This document shows, piece after piece, positions 32,179-40,361 of a stretch of 41,680 nucleotides of DNA. The DNA lies in IMG/VR virus record IMGVR_UViG_3300019142_000003, positions 1-41,680 of that record. One strand, 5' to 3'. The position numbers and the translations under genes are program-made. Each line of letters opens with the position of its first letter. Position 1 is the first letter of the stretch. The DNA is from a virus. The notes under the pieces were generated by a model. The model was given only the letters and a program-made list of their open reading frames with translations, was not told where the DNA came from and did not search any database.

Positions 32179-33021
32179 ATGGGCAAGAATCTCAATGATG
32201 AAATTGCAAATGGCAAAGAGGCAATCGCCAAAAAAGCGACGGCCAAACTAGAAACCTCACAAGAACAAAGGCGAGCGATTCAAGCCGCCGAACTGCTAGG
32301 CGGCATCAAGACGGCGAACGCTATCGCCAGAGCTTTCGCCGATACAGTTACCTCTCAATCCTTCCGTGCGTTGCAGCAGTTCAGAGACACCAAAGCCTAT
32401 GAGGCTTATGGCTTCACCCGCTTTGATGATTTTCTAAATGACTCAGACTTTTCTCCGATGACCAAGCACGAGTTTTACAACCGTGAAGCTCTCATCGAGA
32501 AAGAGGGCGACCAAGTTTTCGACGTCCTTAACGGCCTGCAATTATCGTTGAAAGCTCGAAAACAACTTGGCACTGGCAGTTTGAAAATCGAAGGGAATGA
32601 GGTTGTCATCGGCGATGAGCGCATTCCTGTTTCCGACTCAGCCCGCGTCAAAGAAGTAATTAAGAACCTCGCCGAAAAGACTTCTGAGCAGGCGCGCACC
32701 ATTGAGCGCGGCAAGAAAGAATTAACTTCCGTTAAGAAAGAGCGGGACACCTATAAGTCCGGCGCGAAGTTTCAGGCAGGCGGGACACCTTTCGAGCAGG
32801 CACAACTCAGCCTGCTCGCGGCGTTCCATTCTCTCACCAGTGAAGCGCGAAAACTTCCAGACGAGCAGCTAGAGGCTGTCCGCCACAACACGCTCGCTCT
32901 CATCTCTGAACAACGCACACAACTCGAAGAGGCTTTAGGTTTGGCCGCTCCGCATCTGCGCGACGCATCAGCCTCAGCCGTCTCTGATGACGATCTGGAT
33001 ACGCTCGGCGAGTTGATGTAA
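32179..33021 (+). CDS. Early-region protein with helical/coiled-coil domain, unknown function
   Basis: About 280 residues from an ATG with GAGGAG upstream. It has an Ala/Lys/Glu-rich helical start and a central KAYEAYGFTRFDDFLNDSDFSPMTKHEFYNREALIEKEG segment that could be a DNA-binding fold. A Lys/Glu-rich coiled coil follows (VIKNLAEKTSEQARTIERGKK) and then an acidic C-terminus. Regularly spaced early genes and its place before groES suggest a replication or host-takeover role. No family was recognised with confidence. Confidence 0.6.
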   Translation: MGKNLNDEIANGKEAIAKKATAKLETSQEQRRAIQAAELLGGIKTANAIARAFADTVTSQSFRALQQFRDTKAYEAYGFTRFDDFLNDSDFSPMTKHEFYNREALIEKEGDQVFDVLNGLQLSLKARKQLGTGSLKIEGNEVVIGDERIPVSDSARVKEVIKNLAEKTSEQARTIERGKKELTSVKKERDTYKSGAKFQAGGTPFEQAQLSLLAAFHSLTSEARKLPDEQLEAVRHNTLALISEQRTQLEEALGLAAPHLRDASASAVSDDDLDTLGELM

Positions 33022-33031
33022 GGGGCAAGCG

Positions 33032-33250
33032 ATGCACGAATTTTTTGACGGTCAAATTCTTACCGGACATGAAAGCCAGCCGTGGAACTGGCTCAACCGG
33101 CTCGCAACTTTAGTTCACGGCGCACGCTCCGTCTGCCATAAGCGCGCCGTGACGGGAGTGGCCAACGGGGGGCGGCTTATGCTCGGCGACTCCCGCTCAA
33201 TCTCCCATGCACGCCCAGCCCGAAGAAAGGAGGATATGCCTAGAGACTAA
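33032..33250 (+). CDS. Small protein of uncertain reality
   Basis: This 72-residue frame has AAGGGG upstream of the ATG and Trp-rich content (SQPWNWLNRLATLVHGARSV). It is basic, ends in a disordered tail and has no known domain. The gap it occupies (33022-33342) otherwise holds only a hairpin, so a gene is plausible but not proved. Confidence 0.4.
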   Translation: MHEFFDGQILTGHESQPWNWLNRLATLVHGARSVCHKRAVTGVANGGRLMLGDSRSISHARPARRKEDMPRD

Positions 33251-33267
33251 ACAATCCTGTGGACTCC

Positions 33268-33304
33268 GCCTCCGCGAGCGGCAACAAAGACTGCTCGCGG
33301 AGGC
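33268..33304 (+). promoter_or_regulatory. 12-bp stem hairpin in the groES leader
   Basis: GCCTCCGCGAGC (33268-33279) pairs perfectly with GCTCGCGGAGGC (33293-33304). It sits about 38 bases before the groES start and is followed by A/C-rich sequence, not a U run. It may be an attenuator or leader structure. Confidence 0.6.
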
Positions 33305-33342
33305 CAACAACAATCAACTTACTTTGAAGGTGGAGAAACGAC

Positions 33343-33660
33343 ATGGCTACGAACATCAAGCCGCTACATGACCGGATTTTGGTCAAGCGGATTAAGGAAG
33401 GCGAGCAGATGCGCGGGGGCATCATCATTCCTGAAACGGCGAAAGAGAAGCCGCAGGAAGGTGAAGTGCTCGCGGTTGGGGAAGGCAAACGCCGAGACGA
33501 CGGCACACGCCAACCGCTCGACGTGAAGGTTGGCGACCGCGTCCTCTTCGCCAAATACGGCGGCTCGGAAATCAAACTCAACGGCGAGGAAGTTCTCATC
33601 ATGCGCGAGGATGAAATCCTCGGCATCGTCACGCGCGCAGGCGTTGCGGGCGGCAAATAG
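33343..33660 (+). CDS. groES: GroES-type co-chaperonin
   Basis: This 105-residue protein is a full-length chaperonin-10. It has [15 protein letters not shown] at the N-terminus, a mobile loop of GroEL-binding type ([21 protein letters not shown]), then [23 protein letters not shown] and [23 protein letters not shown] precedes the ATG. No groEL is nearby, so it would work with host GroEL. Phage co-chaperonins such as T4 gp31 help fold large capsid proteins. Here it is in the early arm, before the transposase. Confidence 0.95.
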   Translation: MATNIKPLHDRILVKRIKEGEQMRGGIIIPETAKEKPQEGEVLAVGEGKRRDDGTRQPLDVKVGDRVLFAKYGGSEIKLNGEEVLIMREDEILGIVTRAGVAGGK

Positions 33661-33683
33661 GTTCGCAAACAACTGGAGGTTTT

Positions 33684-34412
33684 ATGTCGGCACAAGCACC
33701 AATGACAGAGACAACGACACAGGCCAAACCAAGAAGGCCACTGACGCTTGAACAGGAGCAAATCCTGCGCGAGTTCACAGAGCACTACGGCTTGGAGCGC
33801 AAGCAAATCGGCTTCGATGGCGACCGCGCCGAACCAATTTTCGATGTTGACGCGCTCTCACAACTGGCTCTCGAACTGAGCGACATTCCCAGCATCATCA
33901 TCGAGCCGGGCAACATTGACTCATCAGTCGGCATTGTCACTTCATCGTGCGAAGTGAAGTTGGCTGACGGGCGCATGCGCACCGTTCATGGGAGCGCGCT
34001 GCTGGGCGAAGAGATGCACGACGGCGGAATCATCAATGACATCAAGCAGGCGCTTGATGTGTCGGCAGCGAGAGCACTCCGTAAGGGTTTCCGCGCCGTT
34101 GGATTTGACCCGGTGAAAGCACACGAGAAACGGATTAAAGGTCAGGACTTATCGCTCTCGCTTTCCAGTGAAGCAGAGCAACGCAACAGGGAACTGGCTG
34201 AGGCTCACAAACTCGGTGAGGAACTCGGCTACATCTTCGGCGACAACAAAGTCGCCTGGTCGAACCTCGTCAACTCTTACTTCCCCGGACATACATCGTC
34301 GGGGACACTCAACAGCGTGCAGCGCGCTCAATTCCTGAGCATGCTCAGAGCTTGGAAAACTGCTCGCTCGCGCACATCTGAATTGGCCGCGAGTCTTACG
34401 CATGGCTCATAA
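33684..34412 (+). CDS. Early protein, possible single-strand annealing-like domain
   Basis: This 242-residue protein has GGAGG upstream of the ATG. A central segment (IVTSSCEVKLADGRMRTVHGSALLGEE, then ALDVSAARALRKGFRAVGFDPV) resembles the strand pair and A-TRALRRAL helix of Rad52-type annealing proteins. The C-terminus is helical (SVQRAQFLSMLRAWKTARS). That comparison is by eye and weak, and no recombination partner is adjacent. It could instead be an unrelated early protein. A hairpin follows the stop. Confidence 0.5.
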   Translation: MSAQAPMTETTTQAKPRRPLTLEQEQILREFTEHYGLERKQIGFDGDRAEPIFDVDALSQLALELSDIPSIIIEPGNIDSSVGIVTSSCEVKLADGRMRTVHGSALLGEEMHDGGIINDIKQALDVSAARALRKGFRAVGFDPVKAHEKRIKGQDLSLSLSSEAEQRNRELAEAHKLGEELGYIFGDNKVAWSNLVNSYFPGHTSSGTLNSVQRAQFLSMLRAWKTARSRTSELAASLTHGS

Positions 34413-34423
34413 CTCAAACAGAA

Positions 34424-34455
34424 AGCCGCGCTGCCTTTGACAGACCAGCGCGGCT
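34424..34455 (+). terminator. 10-bp stem hairpin before the transposase gene
   Basis: AGCCGCGCTG (34424-34433) pairs with CAGCGCGGCT (34446-34455) after the previous stop and before the transposase ribosome-binding site. Pyrimidine-rich sequence follows (CTCCATCTTCT). It is probably a partial terminator limiting transposase expression. Confidence 0.6.
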
Positions 34456-34492
34456 CTCCATCTTCTAACCATCAAGTGAGGCCGTTACCCTC

Positions 34493-36175
34493 ATGCCAAA
34501 GTTTACATTAGGCACTTCTGACATTCAAGAGATTCGCGCGGCTATGCACGGTCTGCGAGGCGCGCAGGCAAAGGCTGAGGCCGTGCGATTAGCATCTCAT
34601 CACCGTTGTTCTGTCTCGCGCGTTTACGAAATCACAAAGGGTTTGCGCCCGGCACGCGCTACGCGCTCTGACAAAGGGCAACGCCGCGCAGACATCCTGA
34701 CGCACCCCGGCCTGTTGCTCGCCACTGAGCAGATCGTGACGCGCAACCTCGACCCTGACCTTGCTCTCGAATTGGCAGAAGCAAACGGGCACGAGATACC
34801 AGTCTCGCTCGCCACCTTCCGCCGTCACTTACGCGAGCATGGCATTAACCGCTCCGCTCTGCGGCACGGCCGACGCCCACATCGCAACTTCGAGGCGGAA
34901 ACTCCCGGCGACATCTTCCAGCTTGATTTCTCAGCGGTGAAAGAACGCTGGGTTGACATCAAGACCCGCCGCATCCTTCACGTCTCTACGCTCGAAGTCT
35001 CAAAAAACCATCCGAACACAAACAACTCACGCAGGCCGCTCTGGAAGTTCTCATTGGTTGACGACAAGTCGCGCTTCAAATACGTGCGCTTCGTTGACTG
35101 CCCGCGCCCCAATTCGATGTACGTCATCGAATTTCTTCTCGAAGCCTTTCGCACGATGGGCATCCCGCGCGTGCTTTATTCCGACAATGACTCGGTTATC
35201 AAATGCGGTCGCATGCGCCGCGCCGCTTCGATTCTCGACCGCGCGTTTAAAGACTCGGGCGGCTTCAAGTTGGAGCAACACCTGGCTGGCAATCCGCAGG
35301 CAACCGGCAAGGTAGAAGTCGGCCACCAGATGGTTGAGAAGTATGAGAAGTTAATCGGCTGTCTCGAAGAAAAGCCCAGCCTCGAAGGATTGCAGAAGTT
35401 CGTTGAAGACCTCTGCGACCGTTACAACTGGCGCGAGTGCCGGGCGACGGGCGAGAAACCGGCTCTTAGCTTTCGCGCCACGACAAAGCCTCTACGCATC
35501 CCACCGCCTGCACTGCTCGACTCCGCATTCATGGCGGATGAGTTCCCGCAGAAAATCAAACCCAACCTCACAGTCAGCTTCAAAGGCGAGAGCTATCAAC
35601 TGCCGCGCAAGCGCCCCTTCGTGGACTTCATCGGCACAGAGATCATCGTCGTCTGGCCCCCCGAAACCGACTATTTCATTCTCGTCGCCGCAGACGGCAC
35701 AGAGTATGAAATTGAGCGCAAGGCCGCTCGGCCTGATATGGCTGGCGAGTTCAAGACCCCTGAAGAGTCAATCCAGCAGCAAACCATCAAGCGCGTAAGG
35801 GCGTCCGCCGCCGCACGCAAGCAGGCCAACCGCGAGGCTGGCGAGACCCTGAAAGTGCCGGGCTTTCACGTTCCGCTCAAGAAGGGCGCGGAGCGACCGG
35901 CTGTCATGCCTCAAGCGAAGCAGGAAACCAAGCCAGAACTGCTCGCCGCGCTCGGCGGCGGGGTAGTGCCACCTTCCGCGACCGGCGGTCGATTCGTCAC
36001 CTACTGGCAAGCATTGGAGACCTTCATCGCAGAGGAACTTTTACAACCGACTCCCGCAGACAAGGCGTGGCTCAAAGTCATTTTCGCTGGTCGTGAAGAG
36101 ATGCTCGATACAGACCTGCGCTCTGAGATTGAGGCGCGCAAACCATCCAGCATTGAGATTCAGAGGAGGGCTTAA
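34493..36175 (+). CDS. MuA-like DDE transposase
   Basis: This 560-residue protein should catalyse strand transfer of the phage ends. Residues 1-60 contain a helix-turn-helix (AVRLASHHRCSVSRVYEITKG), and another lies near 100-120 (VSLATFRRHLREHGINRS). The catalytic core gives Asp145 (IFQLDFSAVKERW), Asp231 (VLYSDNDSVI) and Glu275 (ATGKVEVGHQMVEKYE). A beta-barrel-like domain follows (TVSFKGESYQLPRKRPFVDF). The C-terminus is basic, then acidic, and is the likely contact for the ATPase. Its stop overlaps the ATPase start. Together with the inverted terminal sites this defines the element as transposable. Confidence 0.92.
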   Translation: MPKFTLGTSDIQEIRAAMHGLRGAQAKAEAVRLASHHRCSVSRVYEITKGLRPARATRSDKGQRRADILTHPGLLLATEQIVTRNLDPDLALELAEANGHEIPVSLATFRRHLREHGINRSALRHGRRPHRNFEAETPGDIFQLDFSAVKERWVDIKTRRILHVSTLEVSKNHPNTNNSRRPLWKFSLVDDKSRFKYVRFVDCPRPNSMYVIEFLLEAFRTMGIPRVLYSDNDSVIKCGRMRRAASILDRAFKDSGGFKLEQHLAGNPQATGKVEVGHQMVEKYEKLIGCLEEKPSLEGLQKFVEDLCDRYNWRECRATGEKPALSFRATTKPLRIPPPALLDSAFMADEFPQKIKPNLTVSFKGESYQLPRKRPFVDFIGTEIIVVWPPETDYFILVAADGTEYEIERKAARPDMAGEFKTPEESIQQQTIKRVRASAAARKQANREAGETLKVPGFHVPLKKGAERPAVMPQAKQETKPELLAALGGGVVPPSATGGRFVTYWQALETFIAEELLQPTPADKAWLKVIFAGREEMLDTDLRSEIEARKPSSIEIQRRA

Positions 36176-37656
36176 TGCAGCGACACCCATCACCATACTT
36201 AGCGAGCCTCGACCCCGAACCGGATCGCGTCGAGTTCGGCAAACGTCTTGAAGAGTTTCGCCTGCGCCATGAACTTTCGATACGAAGCATGGCGTCTATT
36301 TGCGGCGGGGATAAAATCACACTTCACAAATCAACTTTATACCACCTCATCAGAGCCACTGGCTCACGCAAACTGGCTCACAAACTCCAACCTCTGGTTG
36401 CCGCAAGCCTGAGAAATTTCCTAAGTCAGAAGGAACTCACAAGCGCCCAAATTGAGGCCGAACTCAAAGGCATCGCCGACATCAACATACCGCTCTTTTA
36501 CGGGAGTGAGTCCGTAAAACTCGCTGAGGGAAAGACGTGGGGCGAGCGTTTGGAAGCGTTTCGTCTCTCCATGAATCTGAGCTACCGGCAACTCTGGTTT
36601 GCATGCGGCGGCAAGGATGTCATCACGCAGAACACCATCATGCACGTCTGCAAGCAGGGGCGCATTTACAAAGAAGAGTACGTTAAATCACGTCTCTCCG
36701 AACATCTGCGCAATTTTCTTATGCGCCTCGGCAAACAACCTCAGCAAATCGAACAACTGCTTACCACCATCTTCAACGGAGAGGACACCATGATTGCACC
36801 GAGAGCATCCCTACCAATTGAAACGCAGCAATTTTTTGGTCTCCGTCGTGACCCATTCACGGGCGACCCACGTTCGCGCTCGGAAGTATTCACCACGCCC
36901 CAACTCGACCGCGTTGCCGCGCAGATTGAAGATGCCATCAATTATCAGGGCTTCACGGTCGTGACCGGCGAGATCGGCTCAGGCAAGACGATTCTCAAGC
37001 GACGTATCGTTGACCATGTGACGAACTCTAACGGGAAGCTGAAACTATTCTGGCCTGAGTTCTTCAACATGGATCGCGTTCATTCCGGCAGCATCGTCTC
37101 TTTCCTACTGAGCAGCTTCGAGCAAACTATCCCGTCAGACCTTGTTGCGCGAGCGGCGAAGCTCAAGCGCATTCTCGCCAACGCCTCGGAAAATGGCGTG
37201 CGCGTCGCCCTCGGATTTGACGAGTGCCATCACCTTCACGACCGCCTGCTAACTGCTCTCAAGAATTTCTGGGAGATGGGGAACGGCGGTTATGACCGCT
37301 ACTTGGGTGTGGTGTTATTCGGCCAGCCTCAATTCGAGGGGCGTCTACAGGATTTCCAGTTCCGCGAAATCTGTGAGCGCATTGATGTGGTGCGCATGCC
37401 CTCTTTTGAGAAGTCCGCTGCCGACTACATCGCACATCGCATCAAGCTCGCCGGTGGCGACGCCGAGAGAATCTTCGACCGAAGCGCCATCAAGCTCTTG
37501 TCGAAGCAAGCCACAACCCCGCTCGCCATCGGGAATCTCGCCAACGCCGCCCTGCTCAAAGCTCACACTCTCGGCGAGCGCAAGGTACTCGCCGATTTCC
37601 TCAAAACTGATGATGACGAACCCCGCGTGCGCGCTGTCCGGCGCGTCGCCAGCTAA
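36175..37656 (+). CDS. MuB-like AAA+ ATPase with duplicated N-terminal helix-turn-helix
   Basis: This 493-residue protein starts in the transposase stop. Residues 20-85 (FGKRLEEFRLRHELSIRSMASICGG...LRNFL) and 122-183 (WGERLEAFRLSMNLSYRQLWFACGG...LRNFL) are two related helix-turn-helix units. The C-terminal part is an ExeA-type AAA+ domain: FFGLRRDPF, Walker A GEIGSGKT at 265-272, Walker B GFDE at about 347-350, then CHHLHDRLLTALKNFWEM and a GQPQFEGRL sensor segment. MuB-type proteins bind target DNA, stimulate the transposase and give target immunity. The doubled helix-turn-helix is unusual. Confidence 0.88.
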   Translation: MQRHPSPYLASLDPEPDRVEFGKRLEEFRLRHELSIRSMASICGGDKITLHKSTLYHLIRATGSRKLAHKLQPLVAASLRNFLSQKELTSAQIEAELKGIADINIPLFYGSESVKLAEGKTWGERLEAFRLSMNLSYRQLWFACGGKDVITQNTIMHVCKQGRIYKEEYVKSRLSEHLRNFLMRLGKQPQQIEQLLTTIFNGEDTMIAPRASLPIETQQFFGLRRDPFTGDPRSRSEVFTTPQLDRVAAQIEDAINYQGFTVVTGEIGSGKTILKRRIVDHVTNSNGKLKLFWPEFFNMDRVHSGSIVSFLLSSFEQTIPSDLVARAAKLKRILANASENGVRVALGFDECHHLHDRLLTALKNFWEMGNGGYDRYLGVVLFGQPQFEGRLQDFQFREICERIDVVRMPSFEKSAADYIAHRIKLAGGDAERIFDRSAIKLLSKQATTPLAIGNLANAALLKAHTLGERKVLADFLKTDDDEPRVRAVRRVAS

Positions 37657-37667
37657 GGAGGAAGCTG

Positions 37668-37853
37668 ATGCAGATTAAAAGCTATGAAGTGACTATTACC
37701 GTTAAGCAAGAGGGTTCCAGCGGAACAGATCGAAAGTTCTCAATTCTAATTCCTGACGGCATTACTGACGCTCATCAACTATGCAGTGTGATGGAAGAAG
37801 CCGCCAAGAAAGAAGTCAAAACGCACATAGAAGGCAAGACTAGAAAGGGATGA
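37668..37853 (+). CDS. Small conserved-style protein, unknown function
   Basis: This 61-residue protein follows an excellent AAGGAGGAAG site 11 bases after the ATPase stop. It begins with a beta hairpin (KSYEVTITVKQEGSS, KFSILIPDG) and ends in a Lys-rich helix (LCSVMEEAAKKEVKTHIEG). No family was recognised. The strong ribosome-binding site supports a real gene. Confidence 0.65.
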   Translation: MQIKSYEVTITVKQEGSSGTDRKFSILIPDGITDAHQLCSVMEEAAKKEVKTHIEGKTRKG

Positions 37854-37856
37854 CTT

Positions 37857-38114
37857 ATGTGGCCTGTAACTGACCGGCAATGGCAAGACGCCGTGGATGC
37901 CGCAGACTTCATGCTCAGGATTGAAGTAGCTCGTCTCTATGGTCTCGCAAGCGGAGGAGTCGAGGTAAACATTGAACTGTGCGAGGCCATCATTTCGCAG
38001 GGGCGGACGCTCGGCTTCACGCCCTCTGTTAAAGCAGTTCCGGCACTGGTCGAAGAAATGCAAACCCGCACCACAACAGAACCGGCGCGGCTGAGGGGAG
38101 TGAGCCGGTCATGA
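37857..38114 (+). CDS. Small helical protein, unknown function
   Basis: This 85-residue protein begins MWPVTDRQWQDAVDAADFMLRIEVARLYGL and is mostly helical with no known motif. An AAGGGA site precedes the ATG, and its stop overlaps the start of the exonuclease gene, so the two are probably translated together. Confidence 0.6.
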   Translation: MWPVTDRQWQDAVDAADFMLRIEVARLYGLASGGVEVNIELCEAIISQGRTLGFTPSVKAVPALVEEMQTRTTTEPARLRGVSRS

Positions 38115-38704
38115 TTATCTATGACATTGAAATTCGCAAAGCAGTGCCGCCCAACTACGGCGCTCCCCTCGCAGACGTTGAATACTGCGATGGCTGGAAT
38201 GACCACGCAGGCATGGGTGTAGCCGTACTCTGTGCCTATGACTACAAGACCGACCGCACACGCGTCTTCTGCTCTGACAATCTTGTCGAGTTCGGCAACC
38301 TGATAGCGTCTCAAGAGTGCGTCGTCGGCTTCAACAATCATCGTTTCGATGACCGCATTCTTGAGGCTGCTGGCATCCAGATCGCGCCTGGCAAGTCTTA
38401 CGACATCCTTCAAGAGATTTGGCGTGCCCTTGACCTCGGCCCCGACTTCCGCCCGGCGACGCATGGCGGCTACAGCCTCGACGCACTATGCCGCGCCAAC
38501 TTCAATACCTCGAAGCAGGGCGATGGCGCGGACGCCCCTGTCAGATGGCAGCGCGGCCAGATTGGCAGCGTCATTGACTACTGCCTGCATGACATCCACC
38601 TGACCAAGAAGCTGCTCGACCGCATCATCCGCGCTGGCGTGCTCGCCAACCCGAAAGACCGAGAGCGCACCATCTATCTCCGCAAACCGGGGGCGCAGCA
38701 ATGA
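38111..38704 (+). CDS. DnaQ-like (DEDDy) 3'-5' exonuclease domain protein
   Basis: This 197-residue protein has Asp5 and Glu7 in MIIYDIEI (Exo I), Asp80 in GFNNHRFDD (Exo II), and Tyr157-X3-Asp161 in DYCLHDIHLTKKL (Exo III). That is a complete DEDDy set, as in RNase H-fold proofreading-type exonucleases. Start and stop overlap both neighbours by four bases. A role in phage DNA repair, end processing or host DNA degradation is possible. The substrate cannot be read from the sequence. Confidence 0.75.
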   Translation: MIIYDIEIRKAVPPNYGAPLADVEYCDGWNDHAGMGVAVLCAYDYKTDRTRVFCSDNLVEFGNLIASQECVVGFNNHRFDDRILEAAGIQIAPGKSYDILQEIWRALDLGPDFRPATHGGYSLDALCRANFNTSKQGDGADAPVRWQRGQIGSVIDYCLHDIHLTKKLLDRIIRAGVLANPKDRERTIYLRKPGAQQ

Positions 38705-39000
38705 ACGAGAAAATTTTACAACTCGCAAATCTATCTCGACAGGCCAGAGGCTTGGTCTTTGTCAACCAGTACGCCAACGTACACCAAATAGATTTACAGA
38801 CCGCTACGCTTGCCGATTTATTAGTCGCCGAAAATATCAGCGACGAATGGGTCTCTTATCACACCAAGAAAGATGCAAAGGCCGTCGCCCAGGCGTGGAC
38901 TAAGGCACTGCCGGATGAGTTCGGCAACAGCTATTCAAACAACCTACAGGGCTTCTGTGTGCGTTTACCGCAGGTGCTACGCGACTTTATGAACTCATAG
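38701..39000 (+). CDS. Small protein, unknown function
   Basis: This 99-residue protein overlaps the exonuclease stop (ATGA). It has a helical beginning (KILQLANLSRQARGLVFVNQ), then QTATLADLLVAENISDEWVSYHTKKDAKAVAQAWTKAL. No family was recognised. Operon position suggests it is linked to the exonuclease. Confidence 0.62.
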   Translation: MNEKILQLANLSRQARGLVFVNQYANVHQIDLQTATLADLLVAENISDEWVSYHTKKDAKAVAQAWTKALPDEFGNSYSNNLQGFCVRLPQVLRDFMNS

Positions 39001-39015
39001 ATTTGAGGCTAGCCG

Positions 39016-39447
39016 ATGAGACTTATCAAGAACCGCCGTCCGATGCCGGGAGAGGTTAAATCGGGACTCCCGCCAACAGGGATTATCCGAACCTTGCCCT
39101 ATGGGGCGAACCATGATGATGAGGCGATGAGGCGCGCATTCCAAAAGATGATGAACGGCCTTAACCGCCTCAACCGCTCCGATTCTGCCTATGTCCTGAT
39201 TGGCATGCAGCAACAACCCAAACTCGACGTTCTGCATTGCTACCTCATCTGCGAGGGCAGAATCATCGGCAGGGCGCGGATCGCAGGCTATCAGGACGGA
39301 GAAAAACAAGGCGCGGTTTCCTGTTGGGACGGCTCGACTCGCAAGCATAAAGTTTGGGCAATCCTCTCTGCGCCGTTCGAGCCTGCTCCGGCAACCATCC
39401 TACGCCGAGGGTTTCAGGGGTTCAGATACACGATCCATCTCTGGTAG
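39016..39447 (+). CDS. Hypothetical protein of the early accessory region
   Basis: This 143-residue basic protein starts soon after the previous stop. It contains a helical RRAFQKMMNGLNRLNRSD segment and a beta-rich middle (SAYVLIGMQQQPKLDVLHCYLICEGRIIGRARIAGY). The layout resembles a small alpha/beta fold but no family was recognised. The next gene starts 15 bases downstream. Confidence 0.6.
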   Translation: MRLIKNRRPMPGEVKSGLPPTGIIRTLPYGANHDDEAMRRAFQKMMNGLNRLNRSDSAYVLIGMQQQPKLDVLHCYLICEGRIIGRARIAGYQDGEKQGAVSCWDGSTRKHKVWAILSAPFEPAPATILRRGFQGFRYTIHLW

Positions 39448-39462
39448 AGGAGCAAACATGCG

Positions 39463-40350
39463 ATGAAGTTTTCAAAGATTCGATGGACAGGATTTACTTG
39501 GAATTTCTTCACCGGCTGCGATGAAATCAGCACCGGCTGTCTTCATTGTTACGCCCGCGTGATAGCGGAGAATCCGCGTTTTGCATCCGCGTTCCCCAAC
39601 GGCTTCAAGCCAACATTCAAACCTCACAAACTCCGCGACCCCTACAAGGTCAAAGAGCCGCACTTCTGTTTCGTCAATTCCATGTCCGATTTCATGCACA
39701 AAGATTTCACTGATGAGATGCGCGACCAGGCGATGGAAGTGATGCTCCAATGCGACCGCCACATCTATCAAATCCTCACCAAGCGAGCGCAGGCACTCCC
39801 GCGTTACGTCAACGGCTGGCTCAAGCGCAAAGGTCTCGCGGCCGTTCCCAAGCATATTTGGTTTGGCGTTTCCATTGAAACCAATACCTACACCTTCCGC
39901 GCAAACTTCCTTCGCGAAGTGCCCGGCGTTCGTTTCATCTCCGCAGAACCCTTGCTCGCGCCCCTTTCCACGTTAAGCCTAGAAGGTATTCACTGGCTTA
40001 TCGTCGGCGGCGAGAGTGGCAACGGCTCGAACAATTATCGCCGGATGTCATCCACATGGGCTGTCGAACTCCTGATGAAAGCCCGCTCGACGTTCTTTGT
40101 TGATTCGCTTCTGGGGAAGATGACCTCACCCGCTTACTACTTCAAACAGTCGAGCGGCATGCGAACTGAGACCGGGATTGAACTCATTGGCGAACGGTTT
40201 GAGGAATACCCGTTCTATCCCAATGCGCTCTCTCGCGAAGAGTATCTCGCTATCCAGGCCGACCTGGCCGAGCGCGCGGCTGAACGGAAAGTAGCCCGCG
40301 CCGCTCGAATCTCACAGGCGACTATCCAACAGGTTTTGACGGAGCGATAA
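39463..40350 (+). CDS. Gp37/Gp68-type DUF5131 protein with radical-SAM-like Cys motif
   Basis: This 295-residue protein has KIRWTGFTWNFFTGCDEISTGCLHCYA at the N-terminus with Cys19, Cys26 and Cys29 (CX6CX2C), typical of DUF5131 phage proteins and likely to hold an Fe-S cluster. HFCFVNSMSDFMHKDF, IYQILTKRAQ, HIWFGVSIET and RFISAEPLL with IHWLIVGGESG are the other family hallmarks in order. Members occur in many phages and bacteria, but their reaction is unknown. A late helix-turn-helix-like tail (KVARAARISQATIQQVL) is extra. Confidence 0.85.
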   Translation: MKFSKIRWTGFTWNFFTGCDEISTGCLHCYARVIAENPRFASAFPNGFKPTFKPHKLRDPYKVKEPHFCFVNSMSDFMHKDFTDEMRDQAMEVMLQCDRHIYQILTKRAQALPRYVNGWLKRKGLAAVPKHIWFGVSIETNTYTFRANFLREVPGVRFISAEPLLAPLSTLSLEGIHWLIVGGESGNGSNNYRRMSSTWAVELLMKARSTFFVDSLLGKMTSPAYYFKQSSGMRTETGIELIGERFEEYPFYPNALSREEYLAIQADLAERAAERKVARAARISQATIQQVLTER

Positions 40351-40361
40351 CGAACAAGGTT

